Assembly (NCBI GenBank): GCA_949294845.1 | Contig: CASFJH010000063.1 | Span: 1-40,910 of the forward strand | Direction of reading: 5' to 3' | DNA: 40,910 nucleotides | From: an uncultured Bacillota bacterium | GTDB lineage: Bacteria > Bacillota > Clostridia > Christensenellales > Pumilibacteraceae | Part shown: piece by piece, positions 1 to 6,592 of the stretch | Layout: every line of letters begins with the position of its first letter | Numbering within the stretch: position 1 is the stretch's first letter | Notes under the pieces: model-generated | The model's input: only the letters and a program-made list of their open reading frames with translations | What the model was told of the DNA's origin: nothing | Database searches by the model: none | Made by a program: the position numbers and the translations under genes

Positions 1-62
1 CGGAATCGGACCGGGGAATGAAGGCTTTGCAGGCCTCTGCCTTACCGCTTGGCTATGGTGCC
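1..62 (-). tRNA. tRNA-Cys (GCA), 3' end cut by window edge
   Basis: On the minus strand the gene begins at 62 with the acceptor strand GGCACCA, followed by a D-arm (GCC/GGC), an anticodon stem GAGGC/GCCTT enclosing the loop CTGCAAA (anticodon GCA, cysteine) and the start of the T-arm with a TCCGATT loop. The 3' acceptor strand lies outside the window. It sits three bases downstream of the tRNA-Gly gene, so the two are probably cotranscribed. Confidence 0.9.
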
Positions 63-65
63 GTA

Positions 66-140
66 TGGAGCGGAAGACGAGATTCGAACTCGCGACATTT
101 GCCTTGGCAAGGCAACGCTCTACCACTGAGCCACTTCCGC
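66..140 (-). tRNA. tRNA-Gly (GCC)
   Basis: Complete cloverleaf on the minus strand. Acceptor stem GCGGAAG/CTTCCGC, D-stem GCTC/GAGC, anticodon stem TTGCC/GGCAA around the loop TTGCCAA (anticodon GCC), T-loop TTCGAAT, discriminator base T and an encoded CCA end at 68-66. It is the first gene of a two-tRNA transcript with tRNA-Cys. Confidence 0.96.
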
Positions 141-153
141 AAACATTCAAGCG

Positions 154-189
154 CTTATATAATATATCAAAATCCCGTGCAAAAGGCAA
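154..189 (-). promoter_or_regulatory. Sigma-A promoter for the tRNA-Gly/tRNA-Cys pair
   Basis: Two overlapping minus-strand solutions with 17-base spacers are visible: TTGCCT (189-184) with TATATT (166-161), and TTGCAC (182-177) with TATAAG (159-154). Either places the start a short distance before the tRNA 5' end at 140. Which one is used cannot be decided from sequence. Confidence 0.5.
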
Positions 190-371
190 GTGTTTTTCGG
201 GCGGTTTTCCAAATAAAATAAAAATTTTGCGCGATACTTTATATTAGTATTCTTCTTTAGAGTAATGTGTTACGACAAAACGCGTTATTTTTTGCGTGAG
301 TTTTATTTCGCGGCGGCGCGTAAAAACCCGAAGCGAGGCATACAATAGCTTAGAGGATTAATGAGACGAAT

Positions 372-1100
372 ATGTATCAGGTAAAAATAAGCGCCGATTG
401 CAGATACGGAGACTGGATTGCGGCTCTGGACAAATATTTTAAACCCAGACTGAAGAACGCTGGAGGAATATCCGCTGCTTTTTCGGAACACGGCAGAGTC
501 AGTCTGTCTGTAGCCGGCGAGAACGTTAACCGTCATGCTCTCAACGAACTCATAAAGGCGGGAGTTACCGAAATTTTCACTACCGTAGTAAAAATGCGTT
601 ATATTTCCGAACGACTTAAAAGGAATAATCTGAGCGACAAGACGTACCGTCTGCTATTGCATACGCTTGTGGCTTTCGACAGGGAATGCGAATACGAAAT
701 ACTCGGCAAATTAATTACTTCCGGCGCCGACATTAATCTGGACGGCTGGTATAATTTTCGCATAGGCTCCCTTAAAAAACGCTGGGACGAGATAAGTGTT
801 CTCACCAGCGAAAACTCGTTATATCTGAACAACGAGAGTAATCTAAACGAGCTTCTCAGATTTCTTATAAGCGCGGTCAACCCCAAGATTATGCGGCTGG
901 AAATCGCCGAAACTCCCGAAGGGTTTACCATGCGCGGAGAACCGGGAAAAGGGCTGCTGGACATTCACGGGCTGACAAACGAACAACTGCTTTTGTATTT
1001 GATAGATCTCGCGCCAATTGAATTGGTAATACGCGGAGATATATCGGACAGAAGTTTAGATATTCGGTTACGCGAGCTTTTTGACGCCAAAGGGATATAG
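372..1100 (+). CDS. Putative sporulation protein, YtxC-like
   Basis: Predicted 242-aa soluble protein without signal peptide or membrane segment. The second half (residues ~155-240: a leucine-rich helix, a strand-rich stretch rich in E and I, then an ILDIHG-like turn and helix) resembles the YtxC family of sporulation proteins, whose biochemical role is not known. The match is by overall pattern only and was not tested against a profile. The ATG at 372 has only a weak ribosome site. A better Shine-Dalgarno (AGAGGA, 352-357) serves an ATG at 361 that opens a 7-codon ORF in another frame, overlapping the start of this gene. The other sporulation genes in the window make a sporulation role plausible. 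Confidence 0.45.
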   Translation: MYQVKISADCRYGDWIAALDKYFKPRLKNAGGISAAFSEHGRVSLSVAGENVNRHALNELIKAGVTEIFTTVVKMRYISERLKRNNLSDKTYRLLLHTLVAFDRECEYEILGKLITSGADINLDGWYNFRIGSLKKRWDEISVLTSENSLYLNNESNLNELLRFLISAVNPKIMRLEIAETPEGFTMRGEPGKGLLDIHGLTNEQLLLYLIDLAPIELVIRGDISDRSLDIRLRELFDAKGI

Positions 1101-1156
1101 ACGAACATATAAGCCTTGTTTTTTTGTTAAATTGACATAAAACCGCATTATTTTGC

Positions 1157-1185
1157 TTGCAAAATTTCCGTAATTATGGTAAATT
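1157..1185 (+). promoter_or_regulatory. Possible sigma-A promoter of yajC
   Basis: TTGCAA (1157-1162), a 17-base spacer and TAAATT (1180-1185), about 20 bases ahead of the yajC ribosome site. A perfect TTGACA at 1132-1137 lies upstream but has no good -10 at the right distance. Confidence 0.35.
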
Positions 1186-1214
1186 ATTCGTATCATTTCA
1201 AACGGAGATCAATT

Positions 1215-1652
1215 ATGTTCACTAATTTAGTAGGGGCTCTCGGAGCAGAACAGATCATTCTTATCGTATTGCTGGCTGTCATGGTTGTGGTTCTTATCGT
1301 TCTTCCCATGTTCACCAACAAACGCCGCAACAAGGCTGTAAATGAACTTTATGACTCGATACGGCCGGGCGATGTGATCAAGACAGTCGGCGGTATAATC
1401 GGCGAAGTTAAGGAAGTCCGTCAGATCACGCCGGTAGACAAACAGATGGTGATCGAGACCGGCGATGATGGAAGCAAAACCACAATGGTGTTCGATATTC
1501 AGGCAGTATATCAGGTCATGAGCAAGGCCAATGCTCCGGCTCCGGCTGCGGAAGCGCCTGCCGAACCCGTAAAGACCGAAGCCGCTGCCGACGAAAAGTC
1601 CGAAGCGACCGCCGAGGTCGAGACGGAAAAAAAGGAAGCTGAAAAAAATTAA
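1215..1652 (+). CDS. yajC: Preprotein translocase subunit YajC
   Basis: 145-aa accessory subunit of the Sec translocon. It partners with SecD and SecF, encoded about 2.2 kb downstream. Residues ~10-32 form the single N-terminal membrane helix, followed by the typical NKRRNKAV basic patch and a conserved globular part containing the motif PGDVIKTVGGIIGEV. The C-terminal ~40 residues are a low-complexity Ala/Glu/Pro/Lys tail. The ATG at 1215 is preceded by ACGGAG at 1202-1207. An in-frame upstream ATG at 1176 would add 13 residues but has no ribosome site. Confidence 0.93.
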   Translation: MFTNLVGALGAEQIILIVLLAVMVVVLIVLPMFTNKRRNKAVNELYDSIRPGDVIKTVGGIIGEVKEVRQITPVDKQMVIETGDDGSKTTMVFDIQAVYQVMSKANAPAPAAEAPAEPVKTEAAADEKSEATAEVETEKKEAEKN

Positions 1653-1688
1653 CGCCGCCGAGACAAGCGCGCTGTAATAACGGCGAAT

Positions 1689-1733
1689 ACCTCCGCATAG
1701 ACTATTGTAGACAAGTCATTGCGGAGGTTTTTT
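1689..1733 (+). terminator. Hairpin terminator whose 3' arm holds the next gene's ribosome site
   Basis: ACCTCCGCA (1689-1697) is the perfect complement of TGCGGAGGT (1720-1728), with a 22-base loop and a run of T to 1733. The layout is that of an intrinsic terminator after yajC. Its 3' arm contains GGAGG (1723-1727), the Shine-Dalgarno of the ATG at 1734. Confidence 0.65.
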
Positions 1734-2120
1734 ATGTCCGGAGAAAAAGTAAAAACTCACAGCGCCGTATTCGAGATAATCAAGAGCGTCATAGTTGCCG
1801 TGATAATTTCGCTCGCGCTTATTTTGCTCGCTGCGCTCTTGATCAAGGTCTGCAATATTCCAACGTCGGCGATACCGATTATTAATCAGGCGATAAAGGC
1901 GCTCAGCGTTCTGGTAGCCTGTATGGTGTGTCTAAAGACGCCGCAGAACGGCTGGCTTAAGGGAATAGCGGTAGGCCTCGCGTATATAATTATAGCGTTC
2001 GTCATATTTTCGCTTTTGGACGGCGCGTTCGACTGGAGCCTTAAGATTCTAAACGACGTTGCTATAGGAAGCGTTACCGGCGCGCTGAGCGGAATAATCG
2101 CCGCAAACGTAAGAAAATAA
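1734..2120 (+). CDS. TIGR04086-type small membrane protein
   Basis: 128-aa integral membrane protein with four predicted hydrophobic helices (about residues 15-40, 47-65, 75-95 and 105-125) and short basic ends. Size, helix pattern and position between yajC and the SCIFF peptide gene match the TIGR04086 family of Clostridia, which has no assigned function. The ATG at 1734 has GGAGG six bases upstream. That ribosome site lies in the 3' arm of the preceding hairpin, so translation may depend on the hairpin opening. Confidence 0.7.
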   Translation: MSGEKVKTHSAVFEIIKSVIVAVIISLALILLAALLIKVCNIPTSAIPIINQAIKALSVLVACMVCLKTPQNGWLKGIAVGLAYIIIAFVIFSLLDGAFDWSLKILNDVAIGSVTGALSGIIAANVRK

Positions 2121-2161
2121 AAAAAACTTGGATTAAATATGCGATTGCCACCGCAAAACAC

Positions 2162-2197
2162 TTGCGAAACATCGGTTAATTTAGTATAATGATACTA
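2162..2197 (+). promoter_or_regulatory. Sigma-A promoter of scfAB with an inverted repeat over the -10
   Basis: TTGCGA (2162-2167), a 17-base spacer and a perfect TATAAT (2185-2190). The -10 is embedded in an inverted repeat, TAGTAT (2182-2187) / ATACTA (2192-2197) with a 4-base centre, which could be an operator or chance. The start of transcription would be near 2197, leaving a ~25-base leader with the ribosome site ACGGAGG. Confidence 0.7.
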
Positions 2198-2222
2198 TAA
2201 ATTTTAAGGTACGGAGGCAATT

Positions 2223-2396
2223 ATGAAGCATATAAACGTCGTTGCGAAAGATACCATCCGTCGCGGATGCGGCACGGGTTGCGGCGAATGTCAGACCAGC
2301 TGTCAGTCGGCTTGCAAGACCAGCTGCACCGTCGGCAATCAGAAGTGCGAACAGCAGGTCAAGGTGAACGTGAAGAGAAAGGAAGAGGCTATTTAA
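2223..2396 (+). CDS. scfA: SCIFF ranthipeptide precursor (seven cysteines)
   Basis: 57-aa ribosomally made peptide precursor of the SCIFF (six cysteines in forty-five residues) family. The start MKHI and the core running CGECQTSCQSAC then KTSCTVGNQKC are nearly invariant in this family. The adjacent radical-SAM enzyme ScfB is known in this family to form thioether links from Cys sulfur to downstream residues. Cysteines are at 16, 20, 23, 27, 31, 35 and 42, one more than the family name implies, the extra one being Cys16. A 15-residue charged tail follows the last cysteine. The ribosome site ACGGAGG lies just upstream, and the stop is 12 bases before the scfB start. The biological role of SCIFF peptides is not settled. 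Confidence 0.93.
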   Translation: MKHINVVAKDTIRRGCGTGCGECQTSCQSACKTSCTVGNQKCEQQVKVNVKRKEEAI

Positions 2397-2408
2397 GGCG
2401 GAACGACT

Positions 2409-3779
2409 TTGGTACATACTTTCGAATGTCTAGGCCGCCGCTTTGCGATCGATTCGGAGAGCGGATCGGTATTCGAGACAGATGACATAACTGAAAAGCT
2501 TTTGGAATCTCCCAATGCAAGGTTGGGAGATTTTTCCGATTTTCCGTTCGGGCAAAAAGCGGCCGAATACGGCGTTTCCGAAGCTAATCTGCGCGACGCT
2601 GCGGCCGAACTTACCGAACTGTACAAAGCCGGAATACTGTTCAGACCGCAGCCGGAATACGCCGAGCCCGTTTATCACGGAATAATAAAAGCGATGTGCC
2701 TCAACGTATCGCATTGCTGCAATCTCAGGTGCGAGTACTGTTTTGCGGACGGCGGCACATATAACACTGCGGCAATGAATATGCCGCCCGAAACGGCGAT
2801 AAAAGCCATAGATTTTCTTATAAAAAAGAGCGGAAACCGCCGCAATCTCGAAGTCGACTTTTTCGGAGGCGAGCCTCTTTTGAATATGGAGACCGTCAGA
2901 AAAACGGTGGCTTACGCGCGCCGTGTCGAAAAAGAGGCGGGGAAGAGCTTCCGCTTTACCATAACGACCAATGCCTATGCTTTGGATAGCGCCACTTCGG
3001 AATATCTCAACAGCGTTATGTATAACGTCGTTCTGAGTATCGACGGAAGAAAGCGCGTGCATGACGAGGTGCGTAAGACCGCTTCGGGCGGCGTTTCGTT
3101 CGACCGGTCTCTGGCAAACGCGCTGCGGTTCAGACAGATACGCGGCGACGGACAGTATTATGTGCGCGGAACGTACACTGCGCTCAATAAGGATTTCTGC
3201 GCGGACGTCGCGGCGCTCAACGATTACGGCTTCGATCAGATTTCCGTAGAACCTGTCGTTCTGCCTGAGGACAACAGGCTGGCGCTCAAGGAGGAGGACG
3301 TTCCTTTCCTTGAGAAGGAATACGAAAAACTTGCCGCAATGTACCTAGAAAGACGCAAAACGGATAAATGGTTCAACTTTTTTCATTTTATGCTCGATCT
3401 TGACGACGGGCCTTGCGAAGCGAAGCGTATGTCCGGCTGCGGAGCCGGAAACGAATATGTCGCCGTTAATCCGAACGGAGATATTTACCCCTGCCATCAG
3501 TTCGACGGAGACGAGTCGTTTAAGATGGGCAGCGTGCTTGACGGAAGCTTCAATACCGATATAGCGGAGTATTTCGCCAAGAACAATCTGACGAAGAAGC
3601 CGGATTGCCTTAATTGCTGGGCGAAATATTATTGCAGCGGAGGGTGCGCCGCAAACGCCATCAGGTACGGCGGAGGCATAGATAAACCCAATGCGGTATC
3701 GTGCGTGCTTATGAAAAAACGCATAGAATGTGCCGTCGCTGTCGCCGCAATCGAAAAACAAAATAAAATGAACAATTGA
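2409..3779 (+). CDS. scfB: SCIFF peptide maturase, radical SAM/SPASM protein
   Basis: 456-aa enzyme that installs thioether crosslinks in the ScfA peptide encoded immediately upstream. The N-terminal ~90 residues form a peptide-recognition-like region. The radical-SAM cluster motif CNLRCEYC has its cysteines at 104, 108 and 111, followed by the FFGGEPLLN motif of the SAM-binding barrel. The C-terminal third is a SPASM/twitch domain with cysteines for two auxiliary iron-sulfur clusters (CEAKRMSGCGAG, YPCHQF, CLNCWAKYYCSGGC). Translation starts at TTG 2409 behind AAGGCGG. The family's usual start (Met-Ile/Val-His-x-Phe) supports this choice. Confidence 0.93.
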   Translation: MVHTFECLGRRFAIDSESGSVFETDDITEKLLESPNARLGDFSDFPFGQKAAEYGVSEANLRDAAAELTELYKAGILFRPQPEYAEPVYHGIIKAMCLNVSHCCNLRCEYCFADGGTYNTAAMNMPPETAIKAIDFLIKKSGNRRNLEVDFFGGEPLLNMETVRKTVAYARRVEKEAGKSFRFTITTNAYALDSATSEYLNSVMYNVVLSIDGRKRVHDEVRKTASGGVSFDRSLANALRFRQIRGDGQYYVRGTYTALNKDFCADVAALNDYGFDQISVEPVVLPEDNRLALKEEDVPFLEKEYEKLAAMYLERRKTDKWFNFFHFMLDLDDGPCEAKRMSGCGAGNEYVAVNPNGDIYPCHQFDGDESFKMGSVLDGSFNTDIAEYFAKNNLTKKPDCLNCWAKYYCSGGCAANAIRYGGGIDKPNAVSCVLMKKRIECAVAVAAIEKQNKMNN

Positions 3780-3801
3780 CGCAAAAAACAGCTCTTTTTA
3801 T

Positions 3802-3831
3802 TTGACTTAAACCCGTTTTTTAGTATATAAT
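3802..3831 (+). promoter_or_regulatory. Sigma-A promoter of secDF
   Basis: TTGACT (3802-3807), an 18-base spacer and a perfect TATAAT (3826-3831), 29 bases before the secD start. The ribosome site CGGAGG lies between. Confidence 0.75.
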
Positions 3832-3859
3832 GAGTTGTATTGTGGTTCGGAGGCACTAG

Positions 3860-5278
3860 ATGAAGAAAACGACATCGTCAATCGTAAAATTATCCGTATT
3901 GGGCGTTTTGCTTATTATCGGTATAATTTTGTCGTTCTGCTCGTTTGAATTCGGATTGTCAAAATATAACTCGTTCGCCAGTTCCATAAAGCTCGGTCTC
4001 GATCTTAAAGGCGGCGTTTACGCAGTGTACGAGGCTACCGATACAAGCGCAACCGATTTTGAGGCGAGCATGAACGGTACGCGCGCCCGTCTTGAAAACC
4101 TTTTGGTAAGCAGCGGCTATACCGAAGCTTCGGTGGTCAGAGAGGGCGATACGCGTATCCGCGTGGAAGTTCCCGACGTGGACAACCCCAGTCAGATTTT
4201 TGAAATTATCGGAAAACCCGCTGACGTGCAGTTTGTGCTCGACGAGACTCAGGAAGTCGTAATTACGTCGAGAGAGCACGTTATAAAGGCGGACGCAGGT
4301 TATTATGAGGGTGAGGCCGTAGTCGAGCTCAGTCTCAATACCGATGGCGCGAAAAAGTTCGGCGACGCAACCAGCAATAATATAGGAAAGACCATTTCCA
4401 TTATTTCTTATGTCGACGGAGAAGAACCGCAGACTATCTCAACCGCCAACGTCGAGTCTGCAATAACAAACGGCAAAGCCATTATTAGCGGCAGCTTTAC
4501 GCTCGAATCGGCTCAGAACCTGGCCGACCAGATAATGGCGGGTACGTTCGACGTACAGCTTGCCCTCAAGGAGAGCGAATCCATTTCGGCAACGCTCGGC
4601 GAGCAGGCGCTTAAGTACGGACTGATAGCGGGCGCGGTCGGCCTGTTCCTCGTTATGGTGTTCATGTGCTTTGTATACGGCGCTTTCGGCGGAATCGCTT
4701 CTTTCTGTCTCCTTATCTATATGGTGCTGATGCTGTTCTTCCTTGCGGTTCTGCCGTGGGTACAGCTCACGCTTCCCGGTATCGCCGGTATCATACTTTC
4801 GCTCGGTATGGCGGTTGACGCCAACGTCGTTATCTACGAGCGCATCAAATACGAATACCGTAACGGCAAATCCATTATGGCGTCGACGCACGCCGGCTTT
4901 AAGCGCGCGACCGTAGCCATAGTCGACAGTAACGTTACTACGATTATAGCGGCAATTCTGTTGCTTATTTTCGGTACCGGTTCAATAAAAGGTTTCGGCC
5001 TTACGCTTCTGATCGGTATAGTGCTTTCCATGTTCACCTCGCTTATTCTCACGAGATTCGTCGTCAAATGGGCTGTCAACCTCAACAGTACCAACCCTCG
5101 GATCTATAATCTCAAACGCGGCCGCGCGTATGAGGACGTCAAAGCCGACGAGACCGACGTTGCCGTTCAGAAGCAGATTGATCTCGAGATAGAGACAAAA
5201 GAAAAGGAGAAAGAGGAAAAAGCAGCGCGCAAAAAAGCAAAGAAGGCGGAAGGAGAGTTGAGCAATGAAAATATCTAA
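3860..5278 (+). CDS. secD: Protein translocase subunit SecD
   Basis: 472-aa membrane protein that uses the proton gradient, with SecF, to pull secreted proteins out of SecYEG. One N-terminal membrane helix (residues ~8-28) is followed by the signature LGLDLKGG (about 45-52), a large external domain, and a five-helix SecD/SecF/RND bundle (~250-415) with the conserved GMAVDANVVIYERI motif. The C-terminal ~35 residues are a highly charged Lys/Glu tail. The stop overlaps the secF start by 14 bases, indicating translational coupling. Length is normal for Clostridia. Confidence 0.96.
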   Translation: MKKTTSSIVKLSVLGVLLIIGIILSFCSFEFGLSKYNSFASSIKLGLDLKGGVYAVYEATDTSATDFEASMNGTRARLENLLVSSGYTEASVVREGDTRIRVEVPDVDNPSQIFEIIGKPADVQFVLDETQEVVITSREHVIKADAGYYEGEAVVELSLNTDGAKKFGDATSNNIGKTISIISYVDGEEPQTISTANVESAITNGKAIISGSFTLESAQNLADQIMAGTFDVQLALKESESISATLGEQALKYGLIAGAVGLFLVMVFMCFVYGAFGGIASFCLLIYMVLMLFFLAVLPWVQLTLPGIAGIILSLGMAVDANVVIYERIKYEYRNGKSIMASTHAGFKRATVAIVDSNVTTIIAAILLLIFGTGSIKGFGLTLLIGIVLSMFTSLILTRFVVKWAVNLNSTNPRIYNLKRGRAYEDVKADETDVAVQKQIDLEIETKEKEKEEKAARKKAKKAEGELSNENI

Positions 5279-6527
5279 CCTTCTTGAAAAAGATCTCCGG
5301 ATCGTCGAAAAGAAAAAGCTCTGGTTTTCCATTCCGGCCGCAATCGTGCTTTTTGCCGTTATCATGGCTATTGTCTTTCAGTTTACTCTCGGATCGGCGT
5401 TTAACATAGGCATGGATTTTTCCGGCGGATATACGATGAACGTAAAGCTCGGAACTAATCTTACCTCGGACAATAAGGACGAATATGTAAAGCTCATCGA
5501 GGACGTTACCGAAAACCTCTCGGACGCGGAAGGAGAAAAGTACGGGCTGAAGGTTTCGGCCGTTCAGTTGCAGGGCAGCGGCGATCAGGCGTCGCTCTAC
5601 GTCAAATACAAGGCCGTAGCTTCGGAAGAAGTTATGGAGGATATCAACTCTGAGCTTCAGTCGGCTCTTACCGACAATCTGTTGAAACGTATTCCTATGG
5701 TTACCGAGGAAGGCAGCAGTATTTCGGCGAAATACACCGAGTCTGTCCGTTCGTTTTATGAAAACCGCAAGACTGCCGTCTTATCCGCCGCCGCGGAAAG
5801 CGGATTAACCCTTTCTGAGGACAGCGTTTCTTTAAGCGAAGACGGCACGTCCATAACCGTTGCGCTAGGCTCCTCCGTAACGTCGGAGCAGAAAGACGCG
5901 GTTATATCCGCTCTGTCGATAAACGACGTTTATCTCGGCAGCGTTATTGCCGGCGATCAGGTCAGCGCGTCGGTAAGCACCGAATTGCTTACCTCGGCTA
6001 TCTGTGCGATTATAGGCGCTCTCGCGCTCATGCTGCTGTATATATTTATCCGGTTCGAGCTTGCAAGTGCCGTCTCGGCTATCGTCGCGCTGTTCCACGA
6101 CGTGCTTATAATGGTCTGTTTTATGGCGATCTTCCATATCGAAATTAACAGCACGTTCATTGCGGCGCTTATTACGATACTCGGATATTCGATAAACAAT
6201 ACCATAATTATCTTCGACCGTGTGCGCGAGGTGGTAAAGAACGGTATGGCGAAAAATTCCTCTTATTCGCGCATAGCTAACTTCGCGGTAAGGGACACGA
6301 TGCTGCGTTCGCTCAATACCAGCCTTACCACGCTCATTACGATAGCGATGGTGGCGATAATAGGCGTTCCCGACATAAGGATTTTCGCGCTTCCCATAAT
6401 CGCCGGTTTGTTAGCGGGTACCTATTCGTCGATATGCATCGCGCCGTCCGTTTGGTCGATTATAAAAGACAGAAGAAAGCGTGAGCCCAAAGCCGAAAAA
6501 GCGAAAAAGAAGGCAGCGGCCGCTTAA
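5265..6527 (+). CDS. secF: Protein translocase subunit SecF
   Basis: 420-aa partner of SecD. It has an N-terminal membrane helix (~20-40), the SecF signature GMDFSGG at 49-55, an extracytoplasmic domain that is long for SecF (to residue ~240), then five membrane helices with the conserved NNTIIIFDRVRE motif. The C-terminus is basic (KKKAAAA-type). The ATG at 5265 lies inside the end of secD behind GGAGAG. The operon ends in a strong terminator 23 bases after the stop. Confidence 0.96.
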   Translation: MKISNLLEKDLRIVEKKKLWFSIPAAIVLFAVIMAIVFQFTLGSAFNIGMDFSGGYTMNVKLGTNLTSDNKDEYVKLIEDVTENLSDAEGEKYGLKVSAVQLQGSGDQASLYVKYKAVASEEVMEDINSELQSALTDNLLKRIPMVTEEGSSISAKYTESVRSFYENRKTAVLSAAAESGLTLSEDSVSLSEDGTSITVALGSSVTSEQKDAVISALSINDVYLGSVIAGDQVSASVSTELLTSAICAIIGALALMLLYIFIRFELASAVSAIVALFHDVLIMVCFMAIFHIEINSTFIAALITILGYSINNTIIIFDRVREVVKNGMAKNSSYSRIANFAVRDTMLRSLNTSLTTLITIAMVAIIGVPDIRIFALPIIAGLLAGTYSSICIAPSVWSIIKDRRKREPKAEKAKKKAAAA

Positions 6528-6549
6528 ATAAATTTTAAAAGCGAGTTAA

Positions 6550-6579
6550 AGAGCCTTCGGTTACTGAAGGCTCTTTTTT
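6550..6579 (+). terminator. Intrinsic terminator of secDF
   Basis: AGAGCCTTC (6550-6558) and GAAGGCTCT (6566-6574) form a perfect 9-base-pair stem with a 7-base loop, followed by a T run to 6579. The recJ ribosome site begins immediately after it. Confidence 0.92.
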
Positions 6580-6592
6580 AAAAGGTGAGAGA

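Noticed and set aside
361..384. Seven-codon ORF overlapping the start of the YtxC-like gene
   Set aside because: It has a ribosome site but is too short to support as a gene. It is mentioned only because it may influence the start at 372.
2430..3062. Minus-strand open frame of 210 codons opposite scfB
   Set aside because: No family features; the plus-strand radical-SAM motifs explain the region.
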